64,000 bases of DNA, taken from Chionis minor (Eukaryota; Chordata; Aves; Charadriiformes; Chionididae). The stretch is taken from positions 62,001 to 126,000 of the forward strand of contig VZSF01009106.1 in NCBI GenBank assembly GCA_013398295.1, in the 5' to 3' direction. The notes below the pieces were generated by a model, which did no database searches, was not told the origin of the DNA, and was given only the letters and a program-made list of their open reading frames with translations. Positions 11,489 to 24,400 of the stretch are shown piece by piece; the first letter of the stretch is position 1, and every line of letters begins with the position of its first letter. The position numbers and the translations under genes were made by a program.

Positions 11489-14400
11489 TAAATTTACAGT
11501 TACTAGAAAAAATCATCTGTTGCAGAACACAGACAGGTAATACAAATATACTTTTCTATGTATATTTAGACCAGCTGTTTCTTCGTGCCATTGTATTTTA
11601 TTTCCTTTACTGAATAGTGTCAGCTTTTTCACGCTCAAGAGTGTAAAATGATCACCAAGGCATGTCCTGCATATACCCCCAGTGGTTGGTAGAAGAGAGG
11701 GGACAGCACTTTTCTTGTACGTTGATGTTGCACTTTGTTAGCTATGTCCAGGGAAGTGAGTTGGTGGCAACAGAGACCTTTTCGTTTTTCAAGATTATTG
11801 ATTTATATTACAGAATTATATTAATTTGGTTTTCTGTTAATGAATTCAACACACAAGTGCTGATCTCAGAGTGATTTTTATCATCTAACATCTGAAAATA
11901 ATGATTTTAAAAGAAAGTTAGTCTATATGCTGCTAAGTGGGAAACTGTTGTTCAAGTTTTAATTAGAGGTAAAGCAAAGCCCACATCACTTGGAGAGAAG
12001 CTCCAGGACTTCGCAAGCTTTGGTATTATTTACGTCACAAAAGTGGGCATCACAAAAAAGAAAGAAAAAAGAAAAGACCAAACAAAATCTCCATCTGTTT
12101 CTAAACTCCTGGTGTTTGTTCACCTTTGTCCCATTCGAAAGCCCCAACTTAAAATGCGATAAATGCTTCAACATCAAATGAGCTAAATTTCTCAGTCTGA
12201 ATGCAGATTTTTCTTTTGAGACTAAAGCTCAAAATTGTGAACTTTTTAAATTCCCTGAGTAGTTAGAATGAAGCTTTTCTTTTGGGATTTGAAAAGAACT
12301 TCAAAACCATTCCACTTCCAATTGAAATGTCTTACCAGGCTCAGGAGAAACTCTGTTGTGATGGTATGTGGTGTTGTAACCTAATGAATTATTTAACTAG
12401 CAGTTTTGATTTGTTATTGGATTTTGCTATGTTTCTGATTATTGCTCTATTTTTTTGAGAACTATCTGAAATAAAATATTACCAGTTAAACAAACTATTT
12501 AGATTAAAGGACTGCAGCACCATTCGTTATGTTGTTCTAGATAACTCAGGGTCTGGTCTGAAGAGCAATGTTGTTGTGCCATCTGTTTTGCATGAGGTAT
12601 TATTCAGCCCAACGTTTCCTCATTGCAACTTTTATAAGCTCCAAATGGGGTATGGTAAAGGCCATACGAGGGGAGGCAAGTAAGTCTTTGCTTGCCCAAT
12701 GAGATCCTTGGAACTAATGGGCTTAGAGAAGAATGAAATTAGTCACATGGAGTAATTGTGGCTGCACAATTCAGGGATGATGACAACATTTAAACAATAC
12801 GAGTTTATTTCTTCACTGCCTAGAGAGGCGAAACTGCTGTTCCCAAGGCGCTGTTGTTGGATGTCCTCTTGAGCAGCCCTGTTCCCACAGTGAAGTTGAG
12901 TGTGTCCCATACCGGTGCTGCCCGAGACCCATCCTGATGGGATCTTTGTTCAGGTGTAACCACGCTCAAGCCAAGGGTCCGAGTTTCTGCCTGCACACAT
13001 CCTTTCAGGAGTGGGGCCGTAATCAATAGGGAAAGATACTTGAAATTGAAAGGCAATAAAGCCAACTGTACCAAAGCCCTGTCTCTCCTCACACGCACAG
13101 CTCGAGGCCTGGCCATACTGGGCATACAAAAGCAGACTGGTGACTTTTGTAGGGCTGTATTGCATTTGCACAGCAAGGTTTTGGTAGCGGGGGGGCTACA
13201 GGGGTGGCTTCTGTGAGAAGCTGCTAGAAGCTTCCCCCGTGTCTGACAGAGCCAATGCCAGCCAGCTCCAAGACAGACCCACCACTGGCCAAGCCCAAGC
13301 CCATCAGTGGTGGAAAAAAAAATGAAAGCCATGGAGATTTGTGTTTCAGGGCATGAATGAGCTGTTTACCTGTAACTCGGGCCATAGTTACTGTTATAGG
13401 TTTGACAACACAGACAGGTGGAGCTGAATTTTTTGAAAGGAGAAGTTGCCTTGCTTTCCCTGTAGCTTAAGCTGCAAATCCAGACATGTTAAGTGGAACA
13501 ACAACTAATTATTTCAGCACATGCTGATGAATTACATCCTACAAACCTACATACTCAAAGATTGATACTAGGAGCTGCTAACTTGCACCGCAGGGCAAAC
13601 CCGGTTGTGGTGTCCGTGGCAATAGTGTTGCTCTAACTGCTAAATGTTGTCTGGCTCAAAATTGCCTTTTGGCTGCACAAGCCACAACCTGTTACGAGGC
13701 ATTTGGGAGCTGGCAAAACCCTGAGTTAACTGCAGCCGGCGAGGAAGGGCTGTCCTGCCAGGGGACTGTGCGCTGCCACTGCCCAGGTCTGCGCAGGTGT
13801 CCCCAGCGTCAGCTGCATCACTCCGGTGTGATGCGAGATCGAGCTTTTACCAGCCCAGGCTCAGCCAGACTCCAGGAACATGATCCAAAGCTCCCTGGGA
13901 CTTACAGCTTTTCCACCAACTCAATGAAGCCAGGAGTCAGGGGCAGGGAGACTATGAGTAATTTTGACTTTACATTGGATTTGACTGCCTGAAAGTACCT
14001 CATCTGTGTAATTCTTTAAAGGAGGGCTACTTGAAACATGTTTTTTTTCCTTGCTGTGCTAGTTAAACCCAAGCTAAATAAGAATAGATAGATAATGCAA
14101 TAAACTTGTGTGTGGGTTCAGAGTTTGTTTTGCTAGTTTTCTGTATAATCGTTGCTTTTGAAAACAATGAATCTGGTTATTAAATAAGAGAGAGAGAGGA
14201 AAAAAAAGGTATATGATGAATGTTTGCGAATTCAGGAGTCTCTGGGAAGTTAGTTTCTTGCCAAAGGTTGTCTGCATGCTAATGCTATTGATGGCAAAAG
14301 GACAAGTGCAATTTCTTTTTATGCTACTGCCATCAGGTGCTGTTTACTCTGGTGTGGTTGCAGATCCAAGGTAATACTGCTTCTTGCTATGAGTGGCATC

Positions 14401-15512
14401 CTGCACACTTGTATCCCCACCTGTGTTTGCCCTGTTCTCACAAGGATGACAGCTAAAGAGATGCTTCTCAAGAATGTACATTTTTAAATTACTCACACTA
14501 GTCATCTGCTCTGCCTGTACGGATCATATTGCTTTGCCACACAGTGCACTGATGGCAACCACACGCTCCGCAGCTTCCTGCCTCCACCCAGGCTTTTGTC
14601 CCATACGTTCCCAGCAGGTCGGTACCCACCAGCAGCTGATAGACAAGCTCTTTCTCACAACTCCAGATCTTTAAGAGAAATGAGGCTACTGTCACTTGGG
14701 CTGGGAAACTCTAAAATCTGCTCTAGGCACAGGTCTATAACTATAAAAAGAAATATAAATGAACATATTTTACATAAATACATGGTACCTTAATATAAAA
14801 TCTATTATTCCATGAAGCCCAATTTAACATCCCATTCCTAAATTATTATTCCATAATAATGATAATTTTTCTCTCTTCTTATGACCTATCATTTTGTTTC
14901 CTCACATCTCAAGAATTCAATTACTTTTAAAAATATGAGTCTCTAGGTTTTTTACAAGTCTGTCTGAATTTAAAAAGCATTGGGGAAGCTGAAAGGTAAC
15001 ATAAATCAGAGATTTTTTTCTTCCCAGACTTCTTCCCCACAGCTTTGAACAATTACAGTCTGAACAAAGCCTCCAGAGATCTTCCAGTCTAAAGATGTGA
15101 TCTAGGACTTTTCTTCCTTAACCTGCCACTCGTGTTTTCCTTCTAATTAGATCTGTATCAGCATTGCAAATTTTCCCATACAGGGGAACAAAATATTCTC
15201 AGTTACGTACAAATCTACCTGCGGAATTGTTTTGAACCATCAGAAAATCGAAGCGGCACAGAAATCACCTTTTTAAAAAAATGACTGCCAAAAGATGCGC
15301 ATTTTTCTGTGCAACATCTGACAAGGGAATAAAGGGATGAAACTACCGGAGCAAGAAAACAATGCCTTAAAAATGGAAGGAAACAACAAGCCGTGCCAAA
15401 GACTTAGTATCACCTTAAGGTCTCGTGTGAGCCCCCCTCTTGGCAGCAAGGAGGGGACACCTCAAGGAGAGGCAGGTGCCGGCTGTCAGTCCCCTGGGCA
15501 GCAGAAAGGCTG

Positions 15513-15518
15513 CACCTG
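15513..15518 (+). promoter_or_regulatory. E-box in the ZP2 promoter
   Basis: CACCTG fits the CANNTG E-box bound by the oocyte factor FIGLA with TCF3/E12, which controls the zona genes in mouse. It lies about 25 bases upstream of the TATA box. Binding is inferred. Confidence 0.45.
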
Positions 15519-15537
15519 TGTGGAGCTGCACTAGGTC

Positions 15538-15547
15538 CTATATAATC
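15538..15547 (+). promoter_or_regulatory. TATA box of ZP2
   Basis: CTATATAATC stands about 50 bases before the first ATG. This predicts a transcription start near 15568-15575 and a leader of only about 20 bases. TATA boxes at this distance are usual for ZP genes. Confidence 0.6.
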
Positions 15548-15591
15548 CTCCCCAGGCAGCCAAAGAGCAAGCTTGTGGTGGCACTGAGAAG

Positions 15592-18500
15592 ATGGGGCTG
15601 TTTGTGGAGCAGCAGTGCTTGAGCACCTCAAGGATGTGGTGAGTGGGGTTTGGGGGTGGGATGGGGAGCCGGGTCCTTTCCTTGCCCCTCTCTCATGTGG
15701 TCCTGTTCTTCTTGCAGGTTGCTGCTCTTGTTTGGCTTTTTGCTGCCCTTGGTGCCTTGTGTTGATGGCCTGGGGGGTCAGGATCTCTTGGGTAATGAGG
15801 CCTCCCTGGGCTGGTAGTGGTGTGAATGTGGACTCTGTGTTTGTTTGGAGCCATTTCCCCTATGCCACGGTGTGGAACCCCCTCTGAAGCAGGGCTGGCG
15901 AGCTGGAGGGCTTGCGGGGCATGTGCCTCTGGGAGGGTGATGGCAGAACTGACTGTGGCTTTTCCCTCAGCAGAGAGTGTGACCTGCCACAGGGACAGGA
16001 TGGAAGTTGAGTTTTCAGGAGAGCTTGGCAACTACTCCTGGCATGTGTGTGTTGTGGGTAGGTGTTGGTACTGCCTTGGCCTCTTCAGCTGTAGCTTAGA
16101 AAATAGATGCCTGCCTGTAGGTCTAATCGTCTGCCTCCTCCCTAGATGTGAGTGGTGAGGAGCTGGTGTCCTGCAACCACACTGTGGATTACGAGAGACT
16201 GTTGCTCAGTGTCCTCTTTGTGAACTGCACTAGCCTGGAGGTAAAGGGGTCTCCATTCTGGGAAGGTGCTGTGTTGGAGTGTGCTTTTTTTTCCTTGGCC
16301 AGGGCTGGGTTTAATAGAGTTTCTAGCTTAACTTCAGGAGTCAAAATGCTTAAACTATTCTATAAGAGCAGTTCATACCAGAAGTAGTTAAAAAAAACCC
16401 CACAAAAAATCCCAAAACACAACCCAGACTGTTAACTGAATACTTGTTCTTTCCACTGTGGGTTAAGCCCCCCAGACAGCTGTAAATGTTCTACTCTCCT
16501 ATAAAGGAATTGAGAACTACTTTAAATAACATCTTGTAGGGAAGTGAATTGGGTCCAAGAGTTTCATAACACCACTTAATTTACACAACTATATTGATAG
16601 ACACATTCACGATGTATTACTATTCATAGGTATTGAGGTCAAGTAGTAATTAGGAGACCAACCAAAACTAGCCTCGAAAATAGGGGCTTTACTGGCATCT
16701 TCTTAGGCATTTAAATATCACAAGACTCTTGGTTTGGTCATTTTTCTAACTTGTTTCATGAAAAATTGACTCTCTGGTGCTACAGTCTGCAAGTCCTTCT
16801 GCTGTTCTCTTAGTACCTTCTGCTCGTCAACCTAGCCTTTTGACCCCATGCTTTCCTAGAAAACTCCTTTTCCTTAGAGCTTTTAAAATGACAATTCATC
16901 TTGTCCTTGCACTGGTAAAAACACCTAAAACAACTCTGAAGTTTGAGTTCAGTCTCAATAGCTTTTAGTTGTCCTCATGCTGTGGTGAGTACTGATGCTT
17001 TTTTCTGATTAATGTTTCTTTTCCATAGCATGGCCAACACCAGCTGAGGTTGAAGCTGATGGTGAATAACACAATGGAAGAGGAGAATGTCACCTACAGT
17101 GCTCACTGCAATGCTGTTCATGCAGATGAAATCATTACTCCTCTTTTTGCTGGTGCAACAAACTGCACAAAAGACTTCATGGCAGTAAGTAGAGGAATAA
17201 GGAGCGCTATAGATCCTGCTCACAGGCTCGCGAGGCAGGATGGCTGCCTCTGGAACTGCGTGGCTGGAATCTGCAGAAAGATGGGGAAAGCTCCAGCCAG
17301 CTTCAGGGAGGTCTGTTGGCTGCATGACCACTAGCCCTTTGAAGAGCTAGTTTGAAAATGATCATTAATATTGCACATGGTCTGGCTCCAGTTCTGTTAT
17401 GGGGGGAACTGGGATGCCAGTGCCAGCTGTCTGCTTTGGAAAACTTTAGTGGAGAATTCTTTTAGGAAGCTATAGGGTTGTGACTGCTCTCCGTTTCTGT
17501 GTTCTAACCTTTGTGCTGTGTTCCAGGTTACTTTCCCAAGGCTAATTCCAGGCTTCAGTGATGAGCATATGGTATGTGCCTACTGTCTTGCAAAGGGAGG
17601 GTGTGGGAATGCATGGTCTCTGGATCTAAACAGAGCCTGATGTCTCCAAGATAGATTAGTTTCCTTTTCTGATGTAATTGCATCTTGTTGTAAAGCTTAA
17701 TTCTATACTGTCAATGTAGTGAGTAAAATGTAGGAATGTAAAACCTGCAAGGTGGCAGCCCTGCGGGGTGGAGAACTGGAATGCCTTTCTGCTTCTGTGT
17801 GGCTATGCCTTCCCTTCCTAAGGATCTCCTGCTTTGCAGGTTCCAGCGGCTCCGATGGCCTGGAATCTGTCAATTGATGATGGAACCAGAATACATCAGC
17901 TGAGCCTTGAGCAAGCTATGCAGCAAGGCTATAACTTTCTAGCTGATGGCCACAACCTGATCTTTCAGGTGGCCTTTACTGCTGCTGGAGTTGTTTCCTA
18001 CAAGGTAGGTGAATAAAGAGTTGGCACTAAGGAGACAGCGCTGCTTTAACAGAGGGTAGGTAACTCCCTCCTGTAGCTCTGTGCAGACCTATGAACTACT
18101 CAGCTCTAGAAAACAGGGAAGCACAGTGTGCACCTCGGCAGCACAGCTGACTGGCATCTGTGTAAGCAGGATCCTATGGCATGTCCTGTGAACATTTGAC
18201 TGGCAGTTGCATGAGCAGATCCTTTTTTTTTTTTTTGAAAGGGTGTTAAGATGGTAAGAAAATGCTGTTGCAAACCTGAATTGCAGCCATTCTGAGCTAG
18301 ACATAATATATGGCCCTGGAGGGCTGTTCTAATGATGGATGATGAGCTGAGTAATTTCTAATAGACCTCTGTCTTCTTTGTCAGCACAATGATGAAGTGC
18401 TCTATGCTGTGTCACTCAAGCTCACGCATGGCCCTCCTGAACACAGACTGTCTGTGGAGTCAAGAATGCTTTGTGCACCAGGTAACATGTGGAGAAAGTC

Positions 18501-21455
18501 AGAGATTGCCCTACCTCTACCCTGAGGAAACTAGTGTTATATTTAACAATGTTGTTGCAGGTCCAGCAATCTGTAATGCAACACACGTGACTGTTGCCAT
18601 CCCAGCTTTCCCAGGGACCCTCGTGGCTGTGGGCATAGAGGATAAGACTATCCCCATGGACCAGCTTCAGGAAAATGGGATTGTTCTGGATATGAAGAGA
18701 GGAGTCAAGCTGCATTTTAGCAGGGGAGCCCTGAAGTCCAGGGTGAGTTCTGATCCTCAAGTCACAGGAGCTGGTGTGATCACAACTCTTGGTGCTTGCT
18801 GAGACCCAGAGCACAGCAGCTTTCACCTTGGCCAAGCACCTGCCAGGTTGGCCATGTGCCCTGTGGTTGGCTGAGGGCAGCTGTGATTAAGATGAATGCA
18901 AATTGACTTTATAACAACAGATAGGCATCAGCCAAAGGTAATTTGGGTTTCATGAAGTCTCTTGGTGAAAATATTCCTCTTGGAGTGGGTTGGTATTTGG
19001 TGTGCCTGGAGCAATGCAAATTAACAAACTAGATGAGTGTGAAGAGTACCATGGCCCCAGGGCAAGTGGAACACTCCAACACATGCATATTTAAAATGAA
19101 CTCTTGTAATTACACTCCAGGAGAGTAACTCTTGTCTTTCAGCTACGTGGGGAGAGCTGCTCAGGACTCCAGTCCTCTGTGACCTCTTTGAAACTGTCTT
19201 TTCTCTTCCATGGGGAGACTGTGACAATGGTGATGCACCCAGAGTGCCCCTGTGACCAGCACACACCCATAGGTAAGTGACTGACTTGTGCAATGGATTC
19301 AGCCCGTGTGCCCTGTGGGTGGTGATCCTTCAGTGTGGCTTGTTCCTAAACTAGTTCTTCCCAGGAAACTTTATCTCTAGCTAGAACAAAACACAACAGC
19401 TCTTGGCAGACTGAGCTGCCAATGGCTGGCATGACAACTTAAGAACTTCTCTTACAGCTGCTGTATGCACCCAGGATGGGTACATGGATTTCGAAATCCT
19501 TGCTGACAGCACTACACCGCCATTAGATTTGGATGCACTTAGGCTCAGAGATCCTGTGTGCCGGCCAGCCTTTAAGTCCTCTTTGAATGACAGGGTTTGG
19601 TTTCATGTTCCACTGAATGGATGTGGGACCAGGTATTGGGTAAGTGTGTAGCCAGGATTGATGGGGAGGGCTTCATACATTAGGAATAACCTCACTAATG
19701 CTGTTATTTCTCTGCAGTTTGATGGGGAGAAGATTGTTTATGAGAATGAGGTGAGAGCATTATGGGCAGACCTTCCACTGCGCAGGATCTCAAGGGACAG
19801 TGAACTCAGGTGTGCTTGGAAACCTCTTTTGTTAATACTTAGTCCTGGATATCCTATATACAAACATAAGACTTACCTGCTCCTTCCTTATTTCAGGCTA
19901 ACAGTCCTGTGCTCCTTCAGCAATGGTGATGCCTCCCTCTCTATAAAGGTGGACAACCTTCCTCCTCTGGCTTCTTCAGTGAACCAAGGTCCCCTCTCCT
20001 TAGTTCTTCTAAGCTACCCAGGTAAAGCTGACTCTAGACTCAAAGCAGCTGGGTTTGATGTGGAGAGGGTGTGTGAGTGAATAGTCCTGGTGCATGGGCT
20101 TCTAATGACCTGATGTGTGTCTTTCCCTCCCACCTGTACTACTTGAGGCAGATACCTTAAATCTGTGACTCTAGGACAAACTGCAGCTGGTGGACTGGCT
20201 GCTGTTTAAGAGCTCTAGACTAGAGTTTCTTTAGGGCTCTTTTTGTACACTGACTTATCTAATGAGGCTTTGATTTGTGTAGAGGGCTCATACAGGCAGC
20301 CATACCATGATGATCAGTACCCAATAGTAAGGTACCTACGGCAGCCCATCTTCCTGGAAGTTCAGGTCCTGAACCGCAATGACCCCAACCTCTACTTGGT
20401 GTTGGATGACTGTTGGGCAACAGCTTCACAAGATCCAAGCTCACTTCCCCAGTGGAATATTGTTGTTGATGGGTGAGTGCCCTGCCACAAAAATGGAAGC
20501 ACATTTGACAGCGGGTGGGAGCATTCCCTATTTCTCCCCTGTCCCCTGTAATCAGGAAAAGAGCTCAGGGTTACAAGGGCTTCACTTGAGGTGGCCCTCT
20601 AGGTAGGTACTTCCTGGGTATGCTGGAACTTGTAGGAGGATGGCAGCACCTCTGCCTTGAACTCTAGCCTGCTGCCTAAAAAACAAAACCCAAACTTCTA
20701 TCTTGCTGTTCTGACTTGCTTCTTACCTATTGGCAGGTGTGAGTATGACCTAGACAGCTACAGGACTGTGTTTCATCCTGTGGGGCATGGCGTCAGCTAT
20801 GCTAACTATCGCCAGAGGCTGGAAGTGAAGACTTTTGCCTTTATCTCTGGTGACAAAGCCCTTCCTGGACTAGTAGGTGACATTCTGCTTCTACTTCAAG
20901 CAGTGAGCAGTTATTGTCTTAAAATGAATGGACCCCTCATTCTTTGTCCTAGGTATACTTCCATTGCAGTGTTCTGATCTGTGACCGTTTTCAACCAGAC
21001 TCCCCTCTGTGTATGACAAGATGCCCTAAGCCATCTAGAAGCAAGCGAGGTAATGTCCAAGTAGATCACTAGGTTGTACTGATCCAACATATCCTGCTGT
21101 ACTATGGGGTTCACCTCTACCACAATACCATTGCAGAGAGTGGGATGCCAGGTGTGAACTCTGCAGTGGTGAGCTTGTGGGGTCCTGTCCTCCTTGTGCC
21201 AGAAGGATGGTCTGCAACACAAGGTACTAAGCTGATGTGATACTAACGAGTGTTGCTTAGGTTTAGTGAAGAGCTGTCTCTACAAACTACCTTTCTGCTT
21301 TCTTTGTAGGGAGCACTCTCTTGAGCAAGGAGGCATGGGCTGGCATTACAATGACTGCTGTCACTATTCTCTCTCTTGTGGCCACAATGCTACTATTTTT
21401 TGCTCTTCTTAAATGCCTAAAGAGAAGAGCGTCCATGGTAAATGTGGTATGTTAG
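15592..21455 (+). CDS. ZP2: ZP2, zona pellucida sperm-binding protein 2
   Basis: Coding exons: 15592-15638, 15718-15791, 15971-16057, 16146-16240, 17029-17184, 17527-17571, 17840-18004, 18385-18481, 18561-18742, 19143-19272, 19458-19639, 19718-19809, 19897-20021, 20283-20472, 20737-20872, 20953-21049, 21137-21223, 21310-21455. All junctions are GT-AG and keep frame, giving 710 residues (human 745). Order: signal peptide ending near residue 33; N-terminal ZP-N-like repeats to about 355; ZP module about 361-625 ([49 protein letters not shown]); furin-type site RSKR at 630-633; external hydrophobic patch about 644-653; transmembrane helix about 673-696; short basic tail. It is secreted by the oocyte and built into the egg coat. 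The first ATG has the better Kozak context, but an in-frame ATG at 15634 would also give a signal peptide. Exon 6 (residues 154-168) holds the loop equivalent to the mammalian ovastacin cleavage site, here GFSDEH. Confidence 0.97.
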
Positions 21456-21474
21456 TATATTTTTTCTTTTTACA

Positions 21475-21480
21475 AATAAA
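21475..21480 (+). terminator. ZP2: ZP2 polyadenylation signal
   Basis: AATAAA begins 20 bases after the ZP2 stop codon, so the 3' UTR should be only a few tens of bases. Very short 3' UTRs are known for mammalian ZP transcripts. Confidence 0.75.
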
Positions 21481-24400
21481 CTTGGAGTAGAAATGTGACT
21501 GCAAAGGTCTTCTGGATGAGTTGTGTGGCTCTGGAGTTGTCACTGTATGGCATTCAGGGAACTAGACTGGACAAAGATGGATGCCTGTCTTGCTGAGTGG
21601 TGGAACTGCTCTCAATGTCTCTGGTTAGAGTGCTCCAGCTGAAACTAGAACTGAAGCTTTAAAAGCTTAGACTTTTTAGGTAGGCCTCAAGTGACAATGA
21701 CAGCTTCCCCTGGACTGGATAGTTTCTTCACTGCCTCAGTTCACATCATGGAGTGACTGACAGGGTACTAATTTCTTAGACCAAGAAACCAGTTCCCACA
21801 GTACTACAAGATTCCATAGAGTTCTGCCCTTTCCTAGGATTGTGGAAGAGATTTAACTGGAAAAAACCCAACCCCACCCTAGTTTAAGAGAAAGCAGTGC
21901 TGCTTAACAACTGTGCAGTTAACTTGTGGTGTTTAGGCCTGGTGTTAGTAACTCAGCATCTAGACTACTTACAGCAGTAACCAAATACTCAGCATAAACT
22001 CACTACCAGTTTAGCTGAGGTTATATGAAAACAGGTAGTGTGTCACGATACCTACTGTGCAGAATCAAAGCCCAGCTAAGAATTGTACTTCATGCTATTC
22101 ACTTAGATCACAAAAACTCTAGATTCAATTTTGGGTGAACAGAAGGCTTTAACAGGGGCATGTAGTCACTGCTCAGTGAATCTTTTGTGGTACTTAAGTA
22201 AAAGTACATGGAGATAAATGTTCCAGGTAGTAGCTTCACTCTAATTGCTAGAGATCAGCCTGTGCTGTAGTGCTTAATGCCACGTTGCTCTTCAAGCTAA
22301 AAGTAAAGCTGTAATTTCACTTGGTTCTGGCTCACCATAACCAAGTCTCTGCACTGCAGGGGTGGGGGGCACAAGGTGTAGGCTACAGCCTGCAACCAGT
22401 CTTAAGCTTACTGATAGTGAAGGTGGAATTGACTCAACTAGCTATAAAAGACAAGCAAGTCTCTTCTGGTGACTCTTGAAGACCAAGACAGCTGTTGTGT
22501 TCATGAGTGGTGTCAGTTTGTCAAGGTGTGTGGCTCTGTTTTTTTTTTTACTCTTCAGCTTAAAACGTGGTCGGGAAGAGCCTCTGGCACAGGCTGATGT
22601 GCTGTAGCCCATGAAGGCTTGGAGACCGTTAGTTGCCTGAAACTCAAGTTCTGTTTCAATGTATAAAATGAACTGCCATGTAGGGGGGGAACTTGAGGGC
22701 AACATTGAGGTGGTTACAGAGGACTTGGCTGATAGAGCTGGGAAACATGGTGTGCTATCCATATAGCTCTAGGTATGCTATTTCTAACAATAGCAAAACC
22801 CTCTGAAGTAGCAATTTATTTCTCTTAAAAACAAAAAAAAAACCCCAAACACCTTAGTTTCATGCCTTGCTGCTACAGATGGGGAAGACTAAACATGATG
22901 GAATAAGCTGTCCTAGAATAATTATCTTTATGTGGTTTATCTCTAGGATTAGAAAGCAACTGTCTAAAAGTAACCCCTTAATCTGCTTATTTTATGCTTT
23001 CAAACTGGCTTTGGTCCTCTAGTTCTGTGTTCCTGAGGAGCTGGAGAGGGTAATATAGCTGTTTTATTTCACTGTCTGATTTTTAACTATGCTTGAGTCA
23101 AAGATCACAGGCTTCTTGAGCCTGAACAAAGCTCAGCAGTGGTATGTTAAACCCCTGTTGGTTCAGCTGTGGTCTGAGGCTGCCCTTCTGCAGCTTTGGG
23201 TTAAAAGCCCTGTTCTCCTTTGCTCTGGCATCAGTGTGCTGCTGTTGAGCACAGCTGGCTCTGCTACTGGCCATGCTTGCCTTGTGCTGGACTGCTGGGG
23301 CTATGACCATTATCTCTTAGGCAGCCACCAGCCCACCTGTGGTATGGGGACATGGGTGTCCAAAGGAGGTGACTGATGGTTGGCATCTACTTCTCACTAA
23401 TTGGTACTAAACCCTTGAAAGAAATTGTCTCATTATACAAACAAGTCAGCTGATTGCCAGACAGAGACCACTGCTAACTGCACTCTCTACCTTTGTAGGT
23501 CTGCTCCTCGTTTTCAGATATATTGCTGTTGGTAATATATCTTACAAGGCTCTTTTTTTAACGTGTTGTCATCTTGTTCTGTTCCCTGTAGACCAATTAG
23601 TGGCTTATTTCTGAGATTCCAGCAGTTGATAACAAAACTGAGACCACCTCTCTGAAGCAGGAACATCTCGCCCTTCCCAGAACAAATCTTGTATTATGCT
23701 GCCACTTAAACAGGTTATAAATGAGGTATCGGTGTTGTAACTGTCTGGGTAACAGACCAGTTTTCCCAATGGGCTGGGTTAAAGGGAGCAAGAACAGTCC
23801 CCAGTATTGCCTTGCTCTCCGTCTGCCTCAAAACTACCCTACAAGCAAAGAAATAGTTACTAGCATTTTGGGGGGGAACTTGGAGCCTGATCTTGCTTGT
23901 TGAGAAGCAAATAAATGCAGTTTTTATGTCTGGCAGTTAAAACTTGGGCTTCTTGAGCCCTTATCTAATGCCTTTTATCCTGCTAGGTTATACTGTGTTG
24001 CAGTAGTAGTCAGCCAGGGATAATGCAGTACTTCAGAAAATTATGTTTTACAATGAAGTGTCTCAGAGGATTGTGAATAGGCTTGGTACCCATTACTAAC
24101 AAATAATTTCTGGTTCTGCTCCTATTAGCCTCTCTGCTATCTTATATGGTAAATACTTTGGGCCAATCACAGATTGTAGAAAAATAATATTTCTCTGTTT
24201 ACTGGATCTGTTTTCAGGTTTGCCTTTACTTTTCTTGTGGCTTTCCACTTCCACTACCTGTCAGGGTAGAGAGCATTCCATGAAGTGCTCTTAGTTAATT
24301 ATTTAGGTCTGTCGTGTATTCCCTCTCCTGCATCTATTTATGAAGCTGAATACTGCTAGTCCCCTCAATATCTCCTCACAGAAGATTCGGCTTTAATGAT

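Larger units (their letters stand above)
9865..15510. other. intergenic between ANKS4B and ZP2
   Basis: ANKS4B and ZP2 diverge from this 5.6 kb region. No gene was recognised. Small structures are perfect 9-base inverted repeats at 10050-10074 and 11464-11488, and a short AG run near 14190. The longest open frame (12820-13332, minus) has no recognisable domain. Confidence 0.6.

Noticed and set aside
12820..13332. 170-codon open frame on the minus strand
   Set aside because: No recognisable domain, signal, splice context or family resemblance; composition looks non-coding and it overlaps other frames.
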